64,000 nt of DNA from Phytoseiulus persimilis (lineage: Eukaryota; Arthropoda; Arachnida; Mesostigmata; Phytoseiidae): positions 11,052,211 to 11,116,210 of the forward strand of contig CM075104.1 in assembly GCA_037576195.1 (NCBI GenBank), written 5' to 3'. Under the pieces are notes generated by a model, which was not told where the DNA came from, ran no database searches, and saw nothing but the letters and a program-made list of their open reading frames with translations. Numbering within the stretch: the stretch's first letter is position 1; each line of letters begins with the position of its first letter. A program made the position numbers and the translations under genes. Positions 25,182 to 36,534 of this stretch are shown piece by piece.

Positions 25182-28100
25182 AGCTCCTCTGGTCTCAAGT
25201 TCGAAACGCGACGATTTCACTGATGACACAACACAAGTATGCGCGATCCACTTCAGGGAGTCCGAGAGAAGCACTCACTCACTCACGAATCGGGATGAGT
25301 TGGACACTGTGGACCGACTGAGTCCCGGACAGAATTAACAACAGGATGAAGGGAGAGACGATCGGTGTTCGGGACCACCACCGAGGGAAACGTCTTCCGA
25401 ACGAGCTTTCCGTTCACTATATGGCGTTCTCCGCCGCGGAGCCTGACTTCAAGCTCTCGTCCTTTTCTTCGAAGGACCCTCAATCAATCGACCACTTATC
25501 TGCCTCTCGGTATGTCTGTCTACACGGACGGGATCTGTTCGTCCTTATTCCCCTACGACAGGACGCATACGTTGGGAGAGCATCAGCTGACCTGCAATGA
25601 GAAAGGAAAGAATCTTTTGTGAATCGGGCAGGACTCCAAGCTCAAGGTTCGAAGTTCGAATCTCACGAATCTATTCAGGATCTAGGACGAACAGAATGAG
25701 ATCGCGTCGCAAATGAGAGGTCACGACTCATATCGTCGTATTCGAACAGCCGAACACCAACGGAACAGCGACGGCTCAACAATCTTTCGAACTATATGCA
25801 CTCAGGGACCCTTCGCGGCCTCCGCTCCTTGTGTTTCTGACACTGCGGTTCGAAACCGGAGTGGTTCGACTCCTTCACTACCGGCACCGGGCGATGAATA
25901 CACTGGCTCTACCGTAGAGAGAAGGCGTGGTCTCGGTAACAGTCGCCTTCAACTCACTTTGGAGCTCGGAGAACTCGTCGGAGGAATATCGAACACAAAA
26001 CGCTCAGAAAACGAGGAAATCATCCTGCCAAGTTGCGTCAGTAGACAGGGAGGGCTGCGTTTCTATATCGAGAGGGTCAACGTTTGGATGGTGGGAGATC
26101 TGAGTCTGAATCCTAGACACACGCAACTGAAAAGGGCCAACTCGAGTAAGTCGGGGCCCCTCAGCGACAGACTTCCTTCACGAGTCAAGTCAAGCTGGCC
26201 ACCACTACTGCCACTAGCAGCCGCAGTGGCAGCATCACTATAAGCAACGGCGGTAACAGCACTACCGCAGGGTCTTCTTACTTTCTCTACGGCGTTCAAG
26301 ACCTAGTACAGGCAAGGCTGGCTAGATTGCTGCTACCGAGCCGCCGTGCAAGAGAACAAGGCAACAGCAGACACCAGCAGACCTGCGCCTTCCTCTGTCT
26401 GTGCGGCTGATGTTGTCTACGGCGAACCGTTCGTCTAACAGAAGTACTTCTGCAGCGGTCTGGTTCGTACTGAAAGCCCTCGCCCGTGGCGAGGTCGGAG
26501 ATCAATTCCAGGGGTTTCGGAACTGTGATGATACTAAGCACTGCCCCGCGGTACCTTTCACTACGGAGACCCTTCGGGAGAGAGAGCTCGACCCCGAGCG
26601 TGCGTCTCGGTACTTCGCTCGAGCAGCTGTACCCCTGTCCGCTCGAGACACCAGAAATTACTCGCTCGAGTCTGCCCCTTCCAACGTCAAATTCCGGGCT
26701 GCAGAGAGTGTCTCGGACGCATCCTCACCCCCCGCACCAATCAGGCGGGTCTGCCGGGGTTCAATCAGAGAGGATTCGGAGAAGCGGCCAATAACCGAAT
26801 AGAGAAGAACGACAACGAAACACAGCGATTAAATGTAGATGAATTAGCAACAGCAGAGCGCCAGGGGGCGAGAACTCCATTAGTCTCACGGAGAGCGTTG
26901 GGAAGAAAATGTCGCTTGCCCCTTCATTTACCTACAGCTGGCTTGGGTTCAATGTTGAATCAGCCGGCCGCAGACAAGCTTTCCGACAGCTTCTGGTTGC
27001 GGCCGTTGCAGACAAACCAAGCAGCAAGCTGCCGACCGAGCTAGGTCCCGACAACCCAGCTACCGACCGCACTGACTAGAGGAACCAGCCACGGACTTGA
27101 GAACCGGGCGAGCCTTATGAGCGGCCTGGTCGCATGCTCGGCTCCGAACAATCAACCACACGTTTCCGATTGAAAATACTCGGAGGAAGGAGCCCTCTCG
27201 AATAGCTTTTCGTTGGACTCGACGAAACCGCAAGTCACAGCTCGTTGGCCTCTTGTGCTCGTCCGGAAGCACGAGCAATCTCGAACGAGCGTACGTACGC
27301 ACACAGCGAACCCGAACGAGTCCGGTTTCATCCGTGAAGTTGGACTCATAATTCCTCGATTCGAGCCGTCGTTTTAATCTGAGACTCGTCAGACGCGAAG
27401 CTTCCGAAGATCTTCGTTCCTCGCTTGCTAGTGATCGAGAAGCACTCCAGCCTCATCAGAACTCGAGAGAGAGAGAGAATGAGCGTTGCTCTCAAGACTC
27501 CTACGCGGGGCTTTCCGAGCGAAAAGCTCGCCCATGGCAGGTGGCGTCTCGAGAGCATCTGCGATTGTTTTCTCCTTCGTCTTTGCGTACTCACGCGCAC
27601 GACCATACAAATCGCGTCCGCAACACGCGGCGCTCGGTTCTCATTCGCGGACCCTGCTCGATGCCGTCAGCGGATCGTTTTCTTATCTGCACCAGTAGCA
27701 GAGACGGCAGCAGCAGCGATCGAAGTGGCGGCGAACGGCGACGAGACGCTGCCGGCAGGGTTGTTGCTGCTGCCGCTGTGTATTTTTGCCCGCTTATGAG
27801 GCGCAACATGACCCGAGCTAGCGAGCATTTGAGAACAACAGAGCGCCATCACCACCGCCACTAGCTAACCACCGACCACGATACCTGTGTGCTACGAAGA
27901 GCCGATGTAAAGCGACCTGGGGTGCCGGCCGATGAGGCTTCGGGTCTTCTTCTGAATACGACGACCACCATCGACCCCATCGAGTTCTCGAGGAGCAAAC
28001 AACAGAAAACCCGCGCGCGAATCTCGCGCGAACTGCCTAACGATGCCAGCGCATGAATTAGGGGTGGATACGGCGAGCGCTCTGATACAGAGTAAGAACG

Positions 28101-31100
28101 GCGGACCGAGTGGGGAGCTTGGACCGGCTACACCGACTCGCTATTCGGGAGGAAAAACCGGCAGTAACAAAAGCGACGCTCGACAACAGCTCCGTTCGTT
28201 TATGAAAGTCACCCTTGCCTCCTCCGTCACTCGGTTTCCTGATGCCCGAGCGAAAAAATCGAATAAGAAACAACTAGAAATCTTCCCTCCATGGTCTAAG
28301 AACGCCACGTGACGCCACTAGACGTTCGCCGGTGTCTGTCCACCTAGCGGGAAGCTAGCCGGCTGGCCGACCAGGCGGCCGGCGAGCGAGGCTAGCTAGG
28401 CAGCCCGTCAGGCCGATCGTCTCTCCGTCTGCAGAAGAACCACAAGCATCCCTCTTGCTCGCTGCCCGTCTTCCCGCCAGTTAAACCAAAGCGGACCAGA
28501 GAGTAAACGAGGGAGCAGAAAGGCGTCGCGGACGACGCGCCACGTGCATCAACGTGTTATCTCGTCCGGCGAGGAGCAGCCGCCACCGCCGACGGCGGCG
28601 GCATCACGTTGTGCACTCCTGATTTCGAAAATGGAAACTACAGCTATCGGGCCAGCGTGATGCCAGGAGAAACGACGACGGGCAACACGGCTTTTGGCCA
28701 CTTCTTCCTGACCAGGTGTCGCGAAGCAAACGAAGGAGACTCGAGAATTTGCGTCGCTTCTATCGCAGAAGAACAAGTGATATCATAAATATATAGATAG
28801 AGGACTGTATCAAAGCAGCCTTGTTGGGTTTCTCGAGCTGCAGCGGCGCGAGACCAAGCCGCTCGTCGGGGTGGACAGTCGACGGCATCGTGTCAGCGAA
28901 TCTCTCCGAGTGCCTCTCGTCTACACCGCGTCGAAAATCAACCGTGGGGGCAGGGGAGGCAGAGGAGTCGCGCAGAATTCTCGGACGTTCAGAACGATCT
29001 CCCTGATGCATAGCAGGGGAGATGAGAGAACGCTGCTCTTCTCCTTCCTGGAAGTTGGATGTCCAGTTTTTCAACGCGAGAACTCGTCTTCTCGGCAGCA
29101 CTCACGTTGTGTCCTCATAATCTGCCCCATGGTGGCCAGACTGATCAAGTGATAAGGGGCATTCAAACAAGCTCATGAGAGTTGTTCGTGCGTTCGAACC
29201 GGTTAGTCGGGAGAAATGATACAAATGCGTAGATAGCTCAGCGTGGCAGCGGTTCAACAGCCAAAGACAGTCGGAAACATGGCCGAGGCTCGACAGGTTC
29301 GAACCGACGGCTCGACTGATCGTCTAAGTAGCTGACTGGCTGACTGCTCGCTTCGATTGTACTTCCGATAGCTTGTTGAGGAATCCGTGACATCACAATT
29401 CGTCGGTTGGAGTTATGGGAATCTTCGATTGAGCTTCTAAGGTAAGATATGAAACTTCTGGGAAGCGAGGTCTGCTTCCCGCAGCTGAGTTGGGCTTGTT
29501 GCCGGGATAAGGAAGTTCTTCGAGCGATCGGCGAATCGGAGGATCTCCGACGAGCAGCAACTCGAAGCGGAGCTTGTCAAGTCGACGGTCTGCGTGTCGG
29601 CTGATTTTTAGCGTTGCTTTTTTACCTGAGATCACGGACAGACCGAACGACCAACCACCCGACCGACCGACTGACCGAGCGAGTGAGCGAGCAGCAGACT
29701 AAAACACACTCACTCGCATAGACACAACTCACACACGCGCTCACAAACAAGGAGACAGTCGCGACTGACCCGAACACAATGAGAGAAGAGTACCGTAGCT
29801 AACCCACTATGGCCTGCAGCTTAAAACCGATACTGACAGACTACACCGACCGACCGACCACTTGAATCATGTCACAACAATTGAATCGGGAAGAGCCGTC
29901 TCAAGCAGTGGGGTGACTGTGTACGTATAGTAACGCGGGGGAACTCAAACCTTTCTCTAGCCTGGTCCAACTACGAGAACCGAATCCCTACAGGTTCGAG
30001 GGACAGCATACTGGAGGCATAATCGAGTTTTCGTCCGTTAGCCACACTTGGATACATTGAATACAAGTGAAGAGGAGCAACTCCGGTCCGACTTCCGATG
30101 GGAGCAGACGACACCACAAACAATCAGCAAACAGACGCTCGATTGAGCGAACGACCAGACGAACGAGCAAGCGAAAGTAAAACCAGAGATGGACAGATGT
30201 CTCCAGTATGGCTCTCTGGCTCCGCGGCCAGTTCTCTAGCTCACTGGTTCCGTTCGCGCTCCATGCACGAAGCACGTGGTGACTGAGCCTCCCAACAACA
30301 TTCTCGCGCGTCTCAAGTCCCATTACAACCGCTCAGAAGCGGGTTTGGTAACGACGCAGATAATGCAGTTAGGTATACCTCGTCGTCTTCGTCATTGTCG
30401 TCGCTCCCGCGGCCGTAGGCTCGTATAGTGGAGAAGGGGGCTTGGGTTGAGGCCAAAAAGAAGCACAAACATCGACGGATGAATTGGATCGCATACGGCT
30501 GTGTTTCAGCATCAGCAACAAAACAACATTCTTCAAACTAGTTGCCTCAGTTGAAGAAGACGCCTCACGCTGCGTTCGGCCGCCGAAACACGGTGTATAA
30601 CTTTATCTGACCGACCAGCCGGTCAGAAGAAGCAGGAACTTCGCTCCATACGTCTGATTGAAACGTTAACAAACTTCGCCCGACTATCTAATCAGTCCGA
30701 GCCTCATAATCGTCGTCAGCTTATACGATACACACCATTTGTTGGAGATGCGTTCAGAGAGCCGGTAAGAATACTCGGCATGCTAATCCTGTGGGGAAGC
30801 AGTAGCAGCACATAATGATGTTTGGGTCGTCACACAGAATCATTCGTCGACATGATTCGGATCATGATCCAAGCAAACGCACTAGAACTTCCGTCAACGA
30901 TGAGCGAGAGAGATTCCAGAGAGTCCACCGAAAGTCAAGTCGACTGCCCCCGTTCAGATCAGGATTTTCTCTCAGAGACAGCGATCGGATGGATGACTCG
31001 TGCAAAATCCAAGTGTGCTGCCACTGCTGCTAGCCGCGTCTGTCAATGTACACCATGCCGTTTGGAACGACGATCTACTTCTTGTGCTGGCGGACCGAGC

Positions 31101-32754
31101 ACCGATAGGTGTTCATTGTGGACGCACACGCAAACGTTGCCTGTCTGTCCCGTGCCTGCCTAGCTGTTTAGCAGGATGTGTAGTAGAGGCAGGCTGGTGG
31201 CTAGTTACTCGCTAACAAGCAGAGGGAACGGTCGTTCGAATTGCCCACCGTGCGTTTGCCTTGCCTTTTCGCGACAAACAACACAGTCACTGACCGAAAC
31301 AGAGCACTCACACGCACAATGTTTCTCGCAGGCACAGAGACTCACGGGTACAAACGAGAGACGTACGGACGGTCGGTCGGTCGTTCGCTCGGACCGACAG
31401 ACAGACACACGAGTGCCGAGGTTCTCGATAGATCTGCGACCGATTCTTCGTTTCAAGCGTACGTCAGCCAGCAGTCTCGCAGTGAACTGTCGTCCCGCGT
31501 CGAACGCAGGCAGCGGGAAGGAAGAAAGCAAGGTTGGCTGGGTGTCTTGCTCGTTTCGAACGCCACCACGACGAAAGCAATCTGTAGCAGCGGCAGCGGC
31601 CGTAGCACACACACCACCACAATAGCACTAGCACTCACGGCAGCAGCAGCAGCAGGAACCACACCGAGTAGAAGCAGCAGCAGCAGCCGCCGCGGCAGCG
31701 ACCAGCCGCCGAGCAGGCGAACATTCCATATGAACTGCTGTTATTATGGCTAAGAGCCAAACGGACGACTTCAGTGGGGTGTGCGCAGTTCAATTTATCT
31801 GTCCTGATGGAGACCGATTTCCGCCACAGGATTCGAACAATAAACGAAGAGAATCGCCCACTCGATCGAAGAAAGCAACACGAAGCAATGCGCACACTCG
31901 TGCTAGGCTTAAGACGCTGCTGCTACTGATGGTGGTGGTGGTGATCTTCCATTGATCGAAAACGCACAATTATACCAACAAAACGCGATTCTGCTTTACT
32001 CACCCTACGGAGATCTAGTCCTGGGACCTGGCTAGCTGCGCACTACGCCAATGCACGGCTGCCATCACACATCTTTCCATGCAAAGCCTGCGAACGATCA
32101 CTTCGCAAAACACATGGTCCATCCAAGAGAGAACATATAGTAGGACACGGCTCTGATACCCAGCCAAACCGGTTAGCACGTCAGCGCTGTAAATAGAACC
32201 ACAACTGTCTCATCGACTATGTCCGGTCAACTTGATGCAGTTTCTCAGTCGTAGAGGGGGATTCTTAACCCGCGCAAACGGTGCTGAATCGTCGCTCAGT
32301 GAGACCCTACTCTAAGTGATGAATAGAGTCTCTTTCGGCCAAAGGAAGAGAGAACAAATGTTGAGAGCAGTGTACTTCCCCGTCGAGCGTGGCACGTCCT
32401 GTGGTACCACTTGGTGCCTGGCGCGAAAAACAAAATCGGCTGAGCTTGGGTTCGGGGAATAAGATTCCTGGCGGAGATAGAAGGAGCCACCTCCACGAGA
32501 TTATATGAGAACGAAGGCTACATTGGACGGACAGCCAAGATACTATATCTTCCAGATCTCCGAAACACTGTGTCTGAAAGAATGAATCGACGCCAATCTT
32601 CTCGCTTAGAGACGATTCGCTGCTGTTTGTGATGTCGCCGCCGCTGTTGTGGTCGTCGATTTGATAGCGATTCCGATTGCTGTACTGCGTATTTTTTGTA
32701 CTTCTCGGGAGCCCTACGCTCCCGCCCACGGCTACTGATGCGTTACAGAGCGAT
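25182..32754. other. GC-rich 5' flank of LARP1
   Basis: No coding gene was recognised. The stretch is rich in CG dinucleotides and in short runs such as ACCGACCGACCGAC (near 29645-29690), GGTCGGTCGGTC (31369-31381), CAG/CAGCAG (31645-31690) and GGCTAGC words (28330-28410). Minus-strand donors (GTGAGTGAG near 25270, GGGTGAGTAAAG near 31985) could end untranslated first exons of LARP1. No TATA box is convincing. Confidence 0.45.
29226..29318 (+). other. tRNA-like sequence, possible SINE head
   Basis: TAGCTCAGCGTGG (29234-29246) matches the A box of polymerase III promoters, and GGTTCGAACC (29297-29306) matches the B box. The spacing of about 62 bases is longer than in a plain tRNA and no clean cloverleaf or acceptor stem can be drawn, so this is more likely a tRNA-derived SINE remnant or a chance pair than a working tRNA. 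Confidence 0.25.
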
Positions 32755-33048
32755 TCATTGGCCTTGAAACTCGACGAGCAGGAGTTCTAGGTTGGAATTG
32801 GCGCCCGATGGAGATGTCGAGAGTACGGTGCACCCGCACTGCGTCAGCAGTAGCCCGCCAACGCTGGCCAGGTACAAGTCCGAGCGCCGCGTGGTCCAAT
32901 AGAAGATGCGTCTTTCGGAGCCGATCCTCCAAACGGCGGCCGAATCGTCTGTCGAGAGAGCGAGTTTGAACAACTGCTCCTGTTGGCTTGCCTGCTCCAT
33001 GGAACGAGAATCTTGGCATCCGCGCAGAGCGTTCGAAAGTTCTATCAT
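32755..33048 (-). CDS. Hypothetical 97-residue frame, possible last exon
   Basis: An ATG-started frame (MIELSNALRG) of 97 residues with a codon choice rich in C/G third positions. Its last 70 residues read like ordinary globular protein (LFKLALSTDDSAAVWRIG, then RRIFYWTTRRSDLYLASVGG) and end in LLLVEFQGQ. I recognise no family. The frame could be entered by splicing at an AG before GCAAGCCAACAG, in phase with the frame at 33276 upstream. Chance open frames of this length occur in the window, so the support is only composition and context. Confidence 0.3.
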   Translation of the reverse strand: MIELSNALRGCQDSRSMEQASQQEQLFKLALSTDDSAAVWRIGSERRIFYWTTRRSDLYLASVGGLLLTQCGCTVLSTSPSGANSNLELLLVEFQGQ

Positions 33049-33233
33049 TCAGAGAACGCATTAACGACAATTTCAAGGACGATAAACTCGCACAATTACT
33101 GGAATGTAGCAATCATTCAGTGGTATCGAAATCATGAGATGCGACGCTCGCATGCTTATAGAGTCTGATTTGGAGGGTTTGATTCGAACCACCAAAACAG
33201 AGACGCTCAGATTCGCTGACTCATTTAAGAATT

Positions 33234-33368
33234 TCATCGAATGCAGGTGAGATTTTCGAATATCTGCTCCCTGACCTGATTGTTCTCCGGGCGGTCTCGG
33301 TCGAAGATTCTCAGGTGTGTCCTCTTCGGGACAACGATTCGCTCGAAGAGTCCACCATTTTTTCGCAT
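33234..33368 (-). CDS. Hypothetical 44-residue frame, possible exon
   Basis: A short frame, MRKNGGLFERIVVPKRTHLR then IFDRDRPENNQ, ending in VREQIFENLTCIR. It reads like a charged globular protein segment. A possible donor (CAATCAG before GTCAGG, exon end 33276) is in phase 0 with the 97-residue frame downstream. The frame also runs open upstream of the ATG for nine codons to a stop. No domain recognised. It is too short to judge alone. Confidence 0.25.
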   Translation of the reverse strand: MRKNGGLFERIVVPKRTHLRIFDRDRPENNQVREQIFENLTCIR

Positions 33369-33667
33369 CGTGTCAATAGTTGCCTCTTGGGCTGGTTGTC
33401 ATGGGCATGCCAATGACGCTAACATGCGACAGCGCGCTGGAATTCAACGTTTCTGACCGGTGGCATGTAAACGTCGTTGAATGGAACGTTGTGCGATGCA
33501 GCGAAGCTCGTTTTCTGACGTAAGAACGACGGCAGGAACGAGTCGAGTATCCTGTCGACGGATACACGCAAACTATAACATCGTTCATCAAGATGAAACG
33601 GAGAGGACCGCATTCTCAACCAATGCGATTTCTACTTCCGAAGACAGGTAGACAGTTTGGAAGGGAA

Positions 33668-34432
33668 TCATCTATGGAGGACAACTCTGAATCGTTGATA
33701 TGGCCCTCCAGTTATCCTCTCGGGTCCTGATCTCCGCAAGCTACATGGGCTGTTGGAACGCTGGGCGCTCATGACCCTGCTAAACTTTTCAGGATTTCCT
33801 CCAAGTTCTGACCGGCGACAGGGATAGCCAGATCTCGTGTTTCCAAGCGGGGGATGTCGAGAACGTTGGCTGCACCAAGATATTCGAGACTCCCCCGGAA
33901 ACCGAGCGGCAATCAATACGTAGATCGATTCGGAGACCATTCTCATCAGTCGCCTGGCTGAAGAAATAATAAATGCAGAGTGTGGATCGATCTGCTTGAT
34001 CAATCCGCAGCACCAATTGCGACGCCGGGCCGTGCGGCTGCCGCAAGTGGAATTAGGATATGGCTTCCGGAGCAGGTGCTCGTCTGTCCTTCGAGATATG
34101 GGGCGGATATTCGGAACGCTTGAAAAGCTCACCAACATCCGCTTATCGGAGTATTCAAGTCCAGCTGAGCTCACTCCTCCATCTCGGCTGAAACCGCTGA
34201 CGCTTTCTCCGGCGCCGCTTCCTTGTTTCAAGCAATGGAAATTCTCCGATCGGGTGTTCAGGTTCAAGGCGATAACGCAACTCAGAATCCGGATGCATAT
34301 TTCGCGCCGAGGGTCCCTACAAGTCAGATCCTCTGGATTCCCTTCAAAAGTTCCATCGATAAATGAGTTCGTAGTGAACAGTTGTGCACTCCCATCGAAG
34401 ATGCGGATCGGGGTCCTCCTCCGGAATCGCAT
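33668..34432 (-). CDS. Hypothetical 254-residue open frame
   Basis: This is among the longest open frames outside the recognised genes. It starts at a real ATG (MRFRRRTPIRIFDGS) and is rich in Arg and Ser. A 158-codon frame is open on the other strand over part of it, which suggests that low stop density rather than selection keeps both open. No motif, signal peptide or membrane segment is evident. I list it because its length is somewhat more than chance would usually give here. Confidence 0.2.
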   Translation of the reverse strand: MRFRRRTPIRIFDGSAQLFTTNSFIDGTFEGNPEDLTCRDPRREICIRILSCVIALNLNTRSENFHCLKQGSGAGESVSGFSRDGGVSSAGLEYSDKRMLVSFSSVPNIRPISRRTDEHLLRKPYPNSTCGSRTARRRNWCCGLIKQIDPHSAFIISSARRLMRMVSESIYVLIAARFPGESRISWCSQRSRHPPLGNTRSGYPCRRSELGGNPEKFSRVMSAQRSNSPCSLRRSGPERITGGPYQRFRVVLHR

Positions 34433-36447
34433 GCGTGATACCTCCGTCTTAGCAATGTTATATCAAGCCTGAAGAGCTTCAGAGATTCGTTAGCCGTTCC
34501 TTGATACAGTTAGATTTCTCTCGATGAACGCGGTCTCGTTTCTCTGAATTAGGTACCGAGATGCTCCGCAATCTCCATCCTGTTCTCGGCTTAAAGCTCC
34601 ATGATTACAGCGTGGGGGAGAATATACATTATTATGATTGGTTTGAGAGTCTTCTCACTCCCAAGGAGGTTAATGCGAATTCACTCCGAATTGGATACGA
34701 AACCGCTCACTCAAGTATTTGGTCTCTTGTGACCCGACCAAGATCGTCGAGCCCGGCTTTCCCACGTGGAATCTCCTCCGTCGCTCGATTGTTGGCCAGC
34801 CTTGGATCACTCGCAAGACTCGAAAGCGCTCCTACACTGGGAGAATGTCCAGTAGCTTTTCGGAACTGAATTGTGACAAAGCCTCCAGCTGGAAACACGA
34901 CATCCAGGTGTTCGTGTCGCAGGATTCCTTGATGCGATTTCTTACTCGAAGTTCAGAGTAGCGCAATCGTTTTGGCCCCAAGCGCGCGGTGGAAACATGA
35001 TTTCCTTGATCGGAGGGATTGCTTCTATGCTCTCACTCATCCCACTGTAGGTAGAAACACCTAATGAGAAACACGGAAGACTCCATGACGTAACAGCCCC
35101 TCCGAGGGGAGCCTAGTGGAAGCAACTGCTCCCTCCCTGTGATTACCGCTTCGCGGTCTCTGGCGGCAGGCGAAGAATCGGTGCAATTGTGCTTTTCGAC
35201 GCTTAAATCGAGGTCACGCAAAACAAGTTAGCCCGTTCTTGATCATGCGGAATCATTGAGTGATGGAGAGATCTTTTCTCTCAGCCCAGGTTCCCGACTT
35301 AACGATGAAGCTGAGATTCGTGGCATTTTACAATAGTTGCGGCAATCGCGGAGCAGAAATGTATGTAAGAGGGACAAGCCTACTAGCTTCTGATCTCATA
35401 TAGAGTTGTACTTTTTTCGCCTCTCCCCCCTTCAGATCACCTTTTCCAGCGCTGCTCAGAGAAGCGCCCAGGGTACGGAGTCGAACTTCCGAGGTTTCCG
35501 TGGCACGCGACGGACTCCCGACTGATTTATTTGGCCCACGGCAGAAACCACAGGACTGATTCAGACAGTCCATGGGCAGTCAAACTTCGAACGTTCCAGT
35601 ATCGCCATCTTGCGAATGGAATTGAGATCTCCTCCTCTCTGCACGCGTTTGGATCTCTCGTGATGCTTATGAAGTTCTTAGAAAATAGGATAACGTCTTG
35701 AAGCATACACCACTGTATAAGATCTGGAGGCATTCCTTCCCGGGCGAGTTGTACGAATGCAGATAGCTGATTGTGTTGCTCTTGCCTTCTTCACAGACAT
35801 TTGCGACTCGCTGGGTCGTAATGAGGGGAAAAGTACTCTGGGGTGCCTAACGGAGTCCCCACCGCGCCCGTCGGGCAAATCCTGCATACGGTACTGCTTG
35901 GAGTTCACGCTGACAGTTGTCTCCCGTACAGATATCCCGGCAAACACAATCTCACGTAATGTAGCGCACTCTCCATTAGTTGCGATCTCAACGACATCGA
36001 GCTTCAGCTTTCTTCACATGCCAAAAAGTTGTCTTGGATCTGATAGAATAACGTCCCGTTGGGCGGAGAGGAAGGACCCGCTTTCGAAAATCCTCCTAGC
36101 GTGCTCGGCCTCATCACCGAGAACGTAAGCTCAACACCCGAACTTCAACTTACCGGTTCATGGCAAAGCGCATCCCATTTCGACTGAACCCGTCGATCTG
36201 ACGCGCTTTCTCGATAATCCCAATCGACAGAATATTCTCGCGGTTCCGCTCCCAACCACCACCCCTATTCGGGATTCATAAGTCCCTGGAACGATGTCAT
36301 CGTCGGGCACTCCTGGCTCCCCTGAACAGGAGATGACCACACCTGTCACCCTGACTAAGCTCAGCAAAGTTTCCGGAGAACCTTCGGTCCCATGGTTCAT
36401 GAAACTCGGCGTCCCGTCTCCACAATCAGCGTGAGAAGGACTCAAAT
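34433..36447. other. No recognised gene
   Basis: Between a hypothetical frame and the kinase poly(A) signal. Apart from the hairpin cluster near 35100 I see only short frames on both strands, without motifs. Confidence 0.45.
35090..35165. other. Cluster of small hairpins
   Basis: Three short inverted repeats lie close together: CCCC/GGGG around TCCGA (35097-35109), GGAGC/GCTCC (35107-35132) and ACCGC/GCGGT around TTC (35145-35157). They could shape a small structured RNA, or be chance. No known RNA family fits. Confidence 0.15.
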
Positions 36448-36453
36448 TTTATT
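36448..36453 (-). promoter_or_regulatory. Poly(A) signal of the kinase gene
   Basis: AATAAA reads on the minus strand about 80 bases after the kinase stop codon, a usual spacing for a short 3' UTR. It supports a gene that is transcribed and ended here, although a chance match cannot be excluded. Confidence 0.55.
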
Positions 36454-36534
36454 CTCTTGCGGCGTCACGAATTTCGTCCTACATTCTGCGATCGAACTCC
36501 GAGGCCGACGTAAAATTTTGCTTTTTTGAACGTG

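Noticed and set aside
25846-25880. GGTTCGA-containing stretch resembling a tRNA T arm
   Set aside because: The stem has a six-base loop and no D arm, anticodon arm or acceptor stem fits.
35460-35500. T-arm-like GGAAGTTCGACTCC on the minus strand
   Set aside because: No A box or cloverleaf upstream at tRNA spacing.
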